Below, one piece after another: positions 1 through 5,977 of a stretch of DNA of 9,667 bases. The notes below the pieces were generated by a model. That model made no database searches and was not told where the DNA came from. It was given only the letters and a program-made list of their open reading frames with translations. A program made the position numbers and the translations under genes. Source of the stretch: Bacillota bacterium (lineage in GTDB: Bacteria > Bacillota > Clostridia > Tissierellales > Peptoniphilaceae); assembly GCA_023393715.1 (NCBI GenBank), contig JAEXCD010000105.1:1-9667 (forward strand). The letters run 5' to 3'. Each line of letters begins with the position of its first letter. The first letter of the stretch is position 1.

Positions 1-99
1 ACACAGGAAAAGGTCATGGAGCTCGCGACACAGTTCCGCAAAAAGATCGCGGACAAAGCGCCAAAAGAGGAACAAGAGGAGGAAACTCATGTCGGATAA
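1..99 (+). CDS. mglA: C-terminal end of sugar ABC transporter ATP-binding protein (MglA-like), partial
   Basis: Only the last 32 codons are present; the gene begins before the window. The open frame from base 1 reads TQEKVMELATQFRKK, followed by an acidic tail rich in Lys and Glu, and stops at TAA 97-99. A TQExxMxxAT motif close to the C terminus is typical of the tandem ATPases of carbohydrate importers of the MglA/RbsA type, and the gene directly downstream is a clear MglC permease. The protein would be the cytoplasmic ATPase with two fused nucleotide-binding domains that drives galactose/methyl-galactoside import. Its last 11 bases overlap the start of mglC, so the two are probably translationally coupled. 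The identification rests mainly on context because no Walker motif lies in the window. Confidence 0.8.
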   Translation, partial: TQEKVMELATQFRKKIADKAPKEEQEEETHVG

Positions 100-1114
100 A
101 AATCAGGCGGCGGTTGCCGGACCGGCAAAACGCAATGTAAAAAACTGGCTGGTGGAGAATGCACTGATCGTCGTGATTTTGGTCATGGTGGTGTATACGG
201 CATTCGCTGCGAAAAACTTTGTAAACTGGGGCACCTTCAAAAACGTGCTGCTGAACGTTTCCGTGCGATTTGTCATCGCGTTGGGCGTTTCGGGATGCCT
301 CATCATCCGCGGGACGGATCTGTCCGCCGGACGTATCGTCGGCTTGACGGCGGTGCTCGCCGGAGCGATGATGCAGCGTGTGGATGCGCCGTCCATCCTG
401 TACAAGGAGCTGGCCGGATCGTCGATTTTCCTGGCGCTCGCCGCAACCATGGCGGTGGGACTTCTGTTGGGGCTCTTCAACGGGCTGGTCGTCGCATTGC
501 TCAATGTGCCGGCGTTTATCGCGACCTTGGGCACGCAAATCGCGATCTACGGCTTTAATCAGATGCTGTCGCGAAATCAGCCGATCGGCTCCTTCCAGGA
601 AAACTTCAATGAGTTTGGAACGCAGGGGCTTTCGATCGGCTCGCTGAATATCCCGTGGATCTTTTTTGTGGCGCTCGCCATCGGCGTGGTGATGTACGTT
701 TTGTATAATCACACGCGCTACGGAAAATACATGTACGCCATCGGCGGCAATGAGATCGCGGCCGAGGTATCCGGCGTCAATACGCGCCGTTCGAAAATCA
801 AGATTTTTGCGCTGGCGGGACTGCTGTACGGCGTCGCGGGCTTTTTGCTCGCGGCAAAGACCGGTTCTGCGGCGGTTTCCGCGGGAACGGGATACGAGCT
901 CGAGGCCATCGCGGCGGCGACCATCGGCGGCGTCTCAACGGCGGGCGGCATCGGTACCGTTCCGGGCATTCTCCTTGGCGTCGTCATCTTTGAGATGCTG
1001 AAGGTGTGCCTGCAGTTCCTCGGCATATCGCCGGAGATGACGTATGTCTTCCAGGGCGCGGTGATCGTCATTGCCGTGGCATTGGATATTCAGAAGACCA
1101 TGCGGAAAAAGTAA
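89..1114 (+). CDS. mglC: Galactose/methyl-galactoside ABC transporter permease MglC
   Basis: The 341-residue integral membrane protein is close to the roughly 336 residues of E. coli MglC. It would form the membrane channel of the MglBAC importer, which takes up galactose and methyl-galactosides. A hydrophobic first helix (about residues 22-40) is followed by the family motif GTDLSAGR at 75-82, several more membrane segments (about 113-155, 187-206, 238-256, 290-312, 318-333) and the cytoplasmic ATPase-coupling loop AIGGNEIAAEVSGVN at 217-231. LEAIAAATIGG at 271-281 is also typical of the BPD_transp_2 family. The ATG at 89 is preceded by AGGAGG at 77-82 with a 6-base spacer. It overlaps the mglA end by 11 bases, and its stop shares one base with the next start. 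RbsC- and XylH-type permeases are relatives, but GTDLSAGR and the galactose genes downstream favour MglC. The periplasmic-type binding protein MglB would lie upstream of the window. Confidence 0.93.
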   Translation: MSDKNQAAVAGPAKRNVKNWLVENALIVVILVMVVYTAFAAKNFVNWGTFKNVLLNVSVRFVIALGVSGCLIIRGTDLSAGRIVGLTAVLAGAMMQRVDAPSILYKELAGSSIFLALAATMAVGLLLGLFNGLVVALLNVPAFIATLGTQIAIYGFNQMLSRNQPIGSFQENFNEFGTQGLSIGSLNIPWIFFVALAIGVVMYVLYNHTRYGKYMYAIGGNEIAAEVSGVNTRRSKIKIFALAGLLYGVAGFLLAAKTGSAAVSAGTGYELEAIAAATIGGVSTAGGIGTVPGILLGVVIFEMLKVCLQFLGISPEMTYVFQGAVIVIAVALDIQKTMRKK

Positions 1115-2109
1115 TGGAACATCTGAAGGACGCAAGGCATCCGGCCGCCGTGGTGCTCAACAACGAATACCTTCGCGTCGTAGCGTTGCCGGAGGTGGGC
1201 TTCAAGATTCGGTCGATCTATTTCAAGCCGAAGCGCTTCGAAGCGCTGTTCCAGCCGAAGGGCGCGCTGTGCCCGGAGCATGTGTCGGACGAAGAAATCG
1301 AAACCGCAGACTGGGGAAGGGGCTATCGACGCCCCTTCCCCGGCGCTCATTTTTCGGACTACGATACCTCGGGACTGGACGACGCGATTCCGTCGATCGA
1401 TCCCTGCCGTATTCCGCAGTGTGCCGATGAACTGAATGACCACGGCGATGCGTGGTCGGGCGCGTGGACGCCGATCGACTTCGCGTCGCGGTCGACGCTT
1501 TCGCACGGTAAAAAAGTGCTTGCGGATCAGCGCGCAGCAGCGCGACTGGATCTTCCGTCGATGCCGCTGCGGCTGGAGCGGGAGATCGCATTGGTGCAAA
1601 ACGTCGTGCGCCTGCGCTACCGCCTGGAAAATCTCGGAGCCGAGACGCTTCCGTGGCTCTGGGCGCTGCACGATCTCGCGCGGTTTGACGACGGCGCGGT
1701 GCTGGAGCTGGGCGATACGGCGATGAATTATGAGAACGTTCAAAACGACGAGGTATGGAATTTCGATATCCGTCTTCTTCGAAATTATCCCCGCAATCAC
1801 ACGTTTAAGTTCTATGGGACGCAGCCGGTCAGGGAGGGAGACATCGGCATACGCTACCCGAAGCAGGGCGTGCGCTATCGCCTTCGATACGATCCGGAGC
1901 AGCTCCCGTACCTGGGCGTGTGGATTACGACAGGCGGATTCAAAGGGGAATCAAACATTGCATTAGAGCCGACGAACGGCTATTACGACCGGCTGGACCG
2001 GGCCATTGCCAACCGCCGCGTGGGGTGGATTGAAGCGGGACAACGGCTGGAGTGGCAGGTGGATATCGTATTGGAAGAGTTGGAGGATACGCGTGGATCA
2101 GCAGATTAA
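1114..2109 (+). CDS. Aldose 1-epimerase-like protein (galactose mutarotase family)
   Basis: The 331-residue cytoplasmic protein belongs to the galactose mutarotase-like superfamily. GalM enzymes interconvert the alpha and beta anomers of galactose so that galactokinase receives the alpha form. Residues matching the GalM catalytic set are visible: His110 in DHGDAW, His186 in WLWALHDLARFDD, and Glu285 in ALEPTNGYYD, the expected general base. The length is near the usual 300-350. The start is the ATG of a TAATG junction with mglC. A purine stretch around 1104-1111 is only a weak ribosome binding site, so coupling to mglC translation is likely; upstream in-frame starts would lie inside mglC and were rejected. 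The gene ends 17 bases inside galactokinase. The position between a galactose importer and galactokinase supports a galactose mutarotase role. The sequence is divergent from classical GalM, so another sugar epimerase specificity is possible, and I leave the symbol blank. Confidence 0.82.
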   Translation: MEHLKDARHPAAVVLNNEYLRVVALPEVGFKIRSIYFKPKRFEALFQPKGALCPEHVSDEEIETADWGRGYRRPFPGAHFSDYDTSGLDDAIPSIDPCRIPQCADELNDHGDAWSGAWTPIDFASRSTLSHGKKVLADQRAAARLDLPSMPLRLEREIALVQNVVRLRYRLENLGAETLPWLWALHDLARFDDGAVLELGDTAMNYENVQNDEVWNFDIRLLRNYPRNHTFKFYGTQPVREGDIGIRYPKQGVRYRLRYDPEQLPYLGVWITTGGFKGESNIALEPTNGYYDRLDRAIANRRVGWIEAGQRLEWQVDIVLEELEDTRGSAD

Positions 2110-3277
2110 AGGTGTTTTAGATCAACAGTTTTGCGCGCGCTTTGGCAAAGCGGATGAAGCCTGCCGCTATTTTTTTGCGCCGAGCCGGATTAACCTCATC
2201 GGAGAGCATATCGATTACAATGGCGGGCTGGTGTTTCCCTGCGCAATCGACATCGGAACCTACGCGATCGTGCGAGCGAATGAAGACAATGTGCTTCGGC
2301 TGTACAGCGTGAATCTCGAGCAGGCGGGCGAGGTGTCCTTTCCGCTCCCGGAATACGACGAGACGCGCGGCTGGGTCAATTATCCGGTGGGAGTGCTTCG
2401 GTATCTGGAAACGCTTGGATATCCGTCAGGAGGCTTTGATGCGGTCATCTGCGGCAATATTCCAAACGGTTCGGGGCTCAGCTCGTCGGCGAGCGTGGAG
2501 CTGCTGTTCGGCGAGATCGTCAATGCGCTGTTTTACCGTGAGCAGATCGCCCGCATCGAGCTGGTTCATGCCGGCGTGTGGTGTGAAAATGAGTTTTTTG
2601 GGCTGCATTCGGGCGTGATGGATCAGTATGTGATCGGCTTTGGGAAAAAGGATCACGCGATGGCGCTGGACACCAGCTGCGAGGAGCATCGCGATGTTCC
2701 CTTTACGCTTCCGGGCGCGTCTATTGTCATCATGAATACGAACAAGCGCCGTGAACTGAAGGATTCAAAATACAACGAACGGCGCAGCGAGTGCGAGCGC
2801 GCGCTGACGCTTTTACAGAAAGAAAAGCCCGTTTCCTATTTGTGCGAGCTGACCTCAGCCGATTTGCCGCTGGTCGAGGCGCTGGAGGATCCGGTTCTGA
2901 GGAAGCGCGCGCGGCACGCCGTGACGGAGAATGCGCGCGTCCATCAGGCGGTGAAGGCGCTGGAGGACGGCGATCTGATTCGCCTGGGCGAGCTGCTTCG
3001 CGAGGGCAACGACTCCATCCGCGAGGATTACGAGGTGACCGGGCCGGAGCTGGATGCGATCACGGCTGCGGCCAATGCGGTCGAAGGCTGTTACGGAGCG
3101 CGCATGACGGGCGCAGGCTTCAGCGGCTGCGCCATCGCCATCGTTCAAAACGAGGTGATCGACGCCTTTTGCGCGCAGGTTGCGGCGGCATATCGCGAGA
3201 AAACGGGGCGCGAGGCTCACTTTATTATTTCGCGGGCAGCGGACGGCGCGCGGGAAATTTTTCCGGCACAGGAATGA
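2093..3277 (+). CDS. galK: Galactokinase
   Basis: The 394-residue GHMP kinase transfers phosphate from ATP to alpha-D-galactose to give galactose 1-phosphate, the first committed step of the Leloir pathway. The galactokinase signature SRINLIGEHIDYNGG spans residues 31-45 and supplies Arg32, Glu38, His39 and Asp41 for catalysis and sugar binding. The GHMP ATP-binding loop PNGSGLSSSAS is at 124-134, the catalytic-base Asp177 sits in GVMDQ, and the third GHMP motif MTGAGFSGCAIAIV is at 338-351. The full length matches the family. I chose GTG 2093 because GGAGG at 2082-2086 lies 6 bases upstream and the protein then starts at the usual distance before the signature; the frame is open further upstream but only inside the epimerase gene. 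It overlaps that gene by 17 bases and is the last gene before a strong terminator. No galT or galE is visible. Arginine codons are CGN in 26 of 27 cases. Confidence 0.96.
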   Translation: MDQQIKGVLDQQFCARFGKADEACRYFFAPSRINLIGEHIDYNGGLVFPCAIDIGTYAIVRANEDNVLRLYSVNLEQAGEVSFPLPEYDETRGWVNYPVGVLRYLETLGYPSGGFDAVICGNIPNGSGLSSSASVELLFGEIVNALFYREQIARIELVHAGVWCENEFFGLHSGVMDQYVIGFGKKDHAMALDTSCEEHRDVPFTLPGASIVIMNTNKRRELKDSKYNERRSECERALTLLQKEKPVSYLCELTSADLPLVEALEDPVLRKRARHAVTENARVHQAVKALEDGDLIRLGELLREGNDSIREDYEVTGPELDAITAAANAVEGCYGARMTGAGFSGCAIAIVQNEVIDAFCAQVAAAYREKTGREAHFIISRAADGAREIFPAQE

Positions 3278-3283
3278 AAAAAG

Positions 3284-3328
3284 GAGGACAAAAAAGGATG
3301 CAGCGGTGCTGCATCCTTTTTTGTCCTC
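3284..3328. terminator. Strong, probably bidirectional intrinsic terminator
   Basis: A perfect inverted repeat has arms 3284-3304 and 3308-3328 (21 bp each) around a 3-base loop GGT. The GC-rich core GGATGCAGC/GCTGCATCC is flanked by six A on the left and six T on the right, so it can work as an intrinsic terminator on either strand. It begins 7 bases after the galK stop and separates the galactose operon from the DUF438 cassette. Confidence 0.93.
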
Positions 3329-3396
3329 TTTAAGAAAGGGCGGAGACGATGCGGGCGCCTCAGAGAAACAGCCTGCGCTGGTCCGAAAAAACAAAA

Positions 3397-3414
3397 ATGT
3401 TGTTTACACAACAT
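3397..3414. promoter_or_regulatory. 18-bp perfect palindrome, candidate CRP/FNR-family operator
   Basis: ATGTTGT-TTAC-ACAACAT is a perfect inverted repeat with 7-base arms. Read as TGTTG-N6-CAACA it has the 16-bp half-site geometry of CRP/FNR-family sites. Its centre (3405.5) lies 41.5 bases before A3447, a likely transcription start for the TATAAT at 3437-3442; that is the classic class II activator position. The bases are not the exact CRP (TGTGA) or FNR (TTGAT) consensus and do not fit the Rex or CcpA sites I know, so the regulator is unknown. Confidence 0.6.
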
Positions 3415-3436
3415 ACCGCGAATACCCTCTTCAGTC

Positions 3437-3449
3437 TATAATGCATAAT
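3437..3449 (+). promoter_or_regulatory. Promoter -10 region of the DUF438 gene
   Basis: A perfect TATAAT lies at 3437-3442, with the predicted start at A3447 or A3448. The bases 17 upstream (3414-3419, TACCGC) do not resemble a -35 hexamer. This promoter is therefore likely to need an activator bound at the palindrome just upstream. The predicted 5' leader is only about 29 bases. Confidence 0.65.
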
Positions 3450-3475
3450 GGAACAAGAAACAGGAGGTGCTGATT

Positions 3476-4990
3476 ATGGCAAAGAAAATAGATTTAAGTA
3501 AGAGCGTATACGAACTCACAAAGGAATTCCCGGAGCTGATTGACCTTTTGGCAGGTCTTGGCTTTACCGAAGTGACCAGGAAGGTAATGTTAAATTCAGT
3601 CGGGAAGCTGACAACCATACCAAAGGGAGCAAGGATGAAGAATATCTCCATGATGGATGTTGTCACAGCGCTCCTGTCGAATGGATTTGAGCTTGCCGGC
3701 GAGATGCCGGGCGCGGCTGGCGGCAGGAAGGATGGCCGCGAGCACGTCCTTTCGGAAAGTGAACCGGAAAGCCGCATAAACCTGCTTAAGGGATATCTCA
3801 GGAGGCTTGGAGCGGGGGAGGATCTCGAACGTGTGCGTGCTGATTTTGTAAAGAATTTCAGTGATGTTGAGGCCTCGGAAATCATGGAGGCGGAACAGGA
3901 GCTCTTAAAGGAAGGAACGCCGCTCGCAGAAGTGCAAAGGCTTTGTGATGTTCATTCTGCGTTGTTTCACGGGGCAACGGCGGAAGAAAGAATCGCAGGT
4001 GCCGAGAAGGCGGTGGCAGAGTCTGTCATGCGCCGGACGGCTGCAGAAGAGCCGGAAAAACGGGGTTCGTTCCCGGGGAAGGATGATTCGGATAACAATG
4101 CCCGCGCAGCTGAGCTGATTGCCATTCCCGGACATCCTCTTTATACGCTTACGAAGGAAAACGAAGCGCTTACCGCACTGCTGGCTCAGTTTCATACCGA
4201 AAGGGATGAAGCGCTTTTCGAGAAGATACGTGAGCTGTCCATTCACTACGCAAAGAAGGGCGATCTGCTGTACCCCCACCTAAAGGTCAAGTACGGGGTG
4301 TCGGGTCCCTCCGATGTTATGTGGACAGTAGACGATGAGATCCGTGATGAGCTTGCCGCGCTTGCCGGAGAAGGCGAGCATGATGAGGCGTGGAATCTCC
4401 GCCTCAATGCTGCTTTAAGGCGTGCAGAAGAGATGATCTACAAAGAACAAAATATTCTCTTCCCCATATGCGCTGTGAACTTTACAGAGGACGAGTGGTT
4501 TGGCATCTACCATGATTCGAAGGGCTATGCCCGTTGCTTTGGCGTTGGAGATACAGAGTGGAGGGAAGCAGAGGATAAACTGCCTGAAAAGGCGGCTCCG
4601 CTCGATGGAGAGATTGTAATGCCCGGAGGACACATGACCGTCGAGCAGCTTACAGCCCTTTTGAACACGATTCCGCTGGAAATCAGCTTCATCGATGCAG
4701 GCAATATCAATCGCTTCTTCAACGAGGGACCGAAAGTGTTCAAGCGCCCCGGGATGGCAATCGACCGTGAGGTCTTCTCGTGTCATCCGCCGAAGATCGA
4801 GCCAATGGTGCGCTCGATTCTCGATGATTTCAGAAAAGGGCTGCGGGACAGTGTTCCCGTCTGGATGGAGAAGAACGGGCGCACCATGCTGGTCACCTAC
4901 ATGGCCGTCCGGGATAAAAACGGGCATTATCTCGGGACGGTAGAGCTGGTTCAGGATATGGAGTTTGCCAAAGAGCATTTCAAAGGATGA
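3476..4990 (+). CDS. DUF438 protein with DUF1858, hemerythrin HHE and PAS domains
   Basis: The 504-residue, probably cytoplasmic protein has a recognisable multidomain layout. DUF1858-like residues 1-75 include the helical ELIDLLAGLGF. DUF438 spans about 98-168, with RINLLKGYLRRLGAGE and a DVHSALFHGA end. A hemerythrin-like four-helix domain covers about 215-335, with candidate metal ligands His220, His257, His268 and Glu324, and VMWTVDDEIR at 281-290. A C-terminal PAS domain covers about 385-500 and carries the FNEGPKVFKRP and CHPPK (436-440) signatures of this family. The role in this family is not established; a heme, oxygen, NO or redox sensing function is inferred from HHE plus PAS. ATG 3476 is chosen because AGGAGG (3462-3467) ends 8 bases before it; the in-frame GTG at 3467 overlaps that site. 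It has its own promoter after the galK terminator. Eleven of 31 arginine codons are AGG/AGA, against 1 of 27 in galK, suggesting a different origin. Confidence 0.9.
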   Translation: MAKKIDLSKSVYELTKEFPELIDLLAGLGFTEVTRKVMLNSVGKLTTIPKGARMKNISMMDVVTALLSNGFELAGEMPGAAGGRKDGREHVLSESEPESRINLLKGYLRRLGAGEDLERVRADFVKNFSDVEASEIMEAEQELLKEGTPLAEVQRLCDVHSALFHGATAEERIAGAEKAVAESVMRRTAAEEPEKRGSFPGKDDSDNNARAAELIAIPGHPLYTLTKENEALTALLAQFHTERDEALFEKIRELSIHYAKKGDLLYPHLKVKYGVSGPSDVMWTVDDEIRDELAALAGEGEHDEAWNLRLNAALRRAEEMIYKEQNILFPICAVNFTEDEWFGIYHDSKGYARCFGVGDTEWREAEDKLPEKAAPLDGEIVMPGGHMTVEQLTALLNTIPLEISFIDAGNINRFFNEGPKVFKRPGMAIDREVFSCHPPKIEPMVRSILDDFRKGLRDSVPVWMEKNGRTMLVTYMAVRDKNGHYLGTVELVQDMEFAKEHFKG

Positions 4991-5041
4991 ACCAAAAGCA
5001 GCATCTACGGCACGGAAAACGGCTTTGCTTTCTCGGCAGGC

Positions 5042-5127
5042 CTTTTCTCGTGCGCCGAGGCAGGAGTCTGACACGCGCGGTTCGGGACGCCGCGTTCCCG
5101 GTCTTTTCTCGTGCGCCGAGACAGGAG
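5042..5127 (+). repeat. Two copies of a 25-nt hairpin element in the DUF438-cupin spacer
   Basis: Bases 5042-5066 and 5103-5127 are direct copies with one mismatch in 25 and a 61-base period. Both read CTTTTCTCG-TGCGC-CGAG, then G or A, then CAGGAG, and TCTGAC follows in both, after 0 or 4 extra bases. Each copy folds into a short stem TCTCG/CGAGR with loop TGCGC, and the single mismatch changes a U-A closing pair to U-G, so pairing is kept. A partial third copy (CTTTCTCGGCAGG) lies at 5028-5040. The stretch between them can also form a GC-rich hairpin (arms near 5073-5079 and 5090-5095). It does not look like a standard terminator. A leader RNA element or RNA processing signal for the cupin gene is inferred. 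Confidence 0.6.
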
Positions 5128-5162
5128 CGCATCTGACCGATCTCATTTAGAAGGAGTGAGCC

Positions 5163-5846
5163 ATGAAGGAAATTGTCGGAGAAGTATTCTCCATAGCAGG
5201 AGAAAATGTTCCGGTTCCGGGATGCACGATCTCGAAGCGGATTCAGGACGGAAGGAATGACATCACGTATTTTTCCATGGCGCCGGACACCGATATCAGC
5301 GCGGAGATATTTCCGTATTACAAGCTGATTCTGGTTGCGCAGGGCAGCCTCGAAATGTACGGAGCACACGGATATCAAAAAAATCTGCACGCCGGAGAGA
5401 GCGTATTGGCGCAGCCGGACATACCGGTTGGAATGCGCACATCCGAAGGAGCAGTCCATACAGAGATATCCATTCAAAAGGAGGATAAAATGAATAATGC
5501 GATTAAGGCCGGGGACGTCTTCAGGCTGGCTGAATTGGTGCCGTATCAGGAAGGGAAAATCGTCAACATGGACATCGTACACAACGATAAGATGAAGTTT
5601 GTCGTGATGTCCTTTGACAAAGGAACCGGACTTTCCGAGCATGCCGCGCCCGGGGAGGCGCTCATTTTTGCACTGGACGGAGAAGGGGTGATCGGCTACG
5701 AGGGACAGGAGCATTCGATTAAGGCGGGAGAGAACTTCCATTTTGCAAAGGGAGGACTTCATTTTGTGAAGGCTCCGAAAAATTTCAAGATGGCACTTCT
5801 GCTGACGCTGGACAGCTGCCCGGCAAGTTCGGTCGAAGAGGCATAG
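5163..5846 (+). CDS. Two-domain cupin protein
   Basis: The 227-residue protein contains two cupin-like beta-barrel domains, about 1-105 and 112-218. In the first, YYKLILVAQGSLEMYG and the LHAGESVLAQPDIP turn recall cupin motifs 1 and 2, but the metal-binding histidines are mostly absent. The second, with GLSEHAAPGEALIFALDGEG and AGENFHFAKGGLHFV, retains His160, Glu165 and His200 as possible metal ligands, although the usual HxH is HxA. Cupins of this kind bind small molecules or metals; the substrate is unknown. ATG 5163 follows AAGGAG (5151-5156) by 6 bases. It lies 172 bases after the DUF438 gene without a clear terminator or promoter between, so co-transcription is likely and a shared redox or stress role is inferred. 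Two of its four arginine codons are AGG, as in the DUF438 gene. A strong internal ribosome binding site precedes Met110 at the domain boundary. Confidence 0.85.
   Translation: MKEIVGEVFSIAGENVPVPGCTISKRIQDGRNDITYFSMAPDTDISAEIFPYYKLILVAQGSLEMYGAHGYQKNLHAGESVLAQPDIPVGMRTSEGAVHTEISIQKEDKMNNAIKAGDVFRLAELVPYQEGKIVNMDIVHNDKMKFVVMSFDKGTGLSEHAAPGEALIFALDGEGVIGYEGQEHSIKAGENFHFAKGGLHFVKAPKNFKMALLLTLDSCPASSVEEA
5477..5492 (+). promoter_or_regulatory. Internal ribosome binding site and in-frame ATG at the cupin domain boundary
   Basis: AAAGGAGG at 5477-5484 is followed after 5 bases by ATG 5490, in frame with the cupin gene (Met110). This is as strong a translation start as any in the window and would yield a 118-residue protein (5490-5846) holding only the second cupin domain. 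The codons around it read SIQKEDKMNN, a linker between the domains. A single ORF may therefore make both a two-domain and a one-domain product. Confidence 0.6.
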
Positions 5847-5870
5847 AGATATGACCGCATTCTTCTTTTT
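5835..5870 (+). terminator. Weak candidate terminator after the cupin gene
   Basis: GAAGAG at 5835-5840 can pair with TTCTTC at 5860-5865 (one G-U pair, loop of about 19 bases), directly followed by five T at 5866-5870. The stem is short, AT-rich and overlaps the end of the cupin gene, so this is at best a leaky terminator. Confidence 0.25.
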
Positions 5871-5913
5871 GCCGTGTTGAATGTCGGAAATGCGCAAGCG
5901 CCGGGCAGACACC

Positions 5914-5942
5914 TTACGTAATAGCGATATATAGTGTAAAAT
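5914..5942 (+). promoter_or_regulatory. Probable promoter for the L,D-transpeptidase/ECF genes
   Basis: TAAAAT at 5937-5942 is a good -10 match and TTACGT at 5914-5919 a weak -35, with a 17-base spacer. The predicted start near 5948 gives a leader of about 30 bases before the L,D-transpeptidase ATG. The local sequence 5921-5967 is markedly AT-rich compared with the genes. The -35 overlaps an 8-base palindrome TTACGTAA. Confidence 0.4.
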
Positions 5943-5977
5943 AGACGAGGGTTAAATGAATAAATTCGGAGGAGATT

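Noticed and set aside
14..712. Long minus-strand open frame opposite mglC
   Set aside because: The composition (very rich in Arg, His, Gln) is typical of an antisense frame to a GC-rich membrane protein gene, and it has no ribosome binding site or family match.
3298..3333. An 11-codon frame MQRCCILFCPL preceded by AGGAGG at 3282-3287
   Set aside because: It is formed by the terminator hairpin itself and would be buried in its stem; nothing suggests a real peptide.
3351..3376. GCGGGC/GCCTGC inverted repeat between the terminator and the DUF438 promoter
   Set aside because: The stem is six pairs including a wobble, with a 14-base loop and no T-tract in either direction. It is too weak to call a feature.
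3467..3475. GTG at 3467 as start of the DUF438 protein
   Set aside because: The GTG overlaps the AGGAGG ribosome binding site, whereas ATG 3476 is optimally spaced from it.
4980..5912. A 310-codon open frame on the minus strand spanning the cupin gene and both of its flanking spacers
   Set aside because: It lies opposite a well-supported cupin gene, has no recognisable domain, and its start region coincides with the promoter area of the L,D-transpeptidase. It is a shadow frame.
5847..5977. A riboswitch or small RNA in the spacer before the L,D-transpeptidase
   Set aside because: The spacer is about 130 bases, much of it upstream of the predicted start. I see no recognisable riboswitch core.
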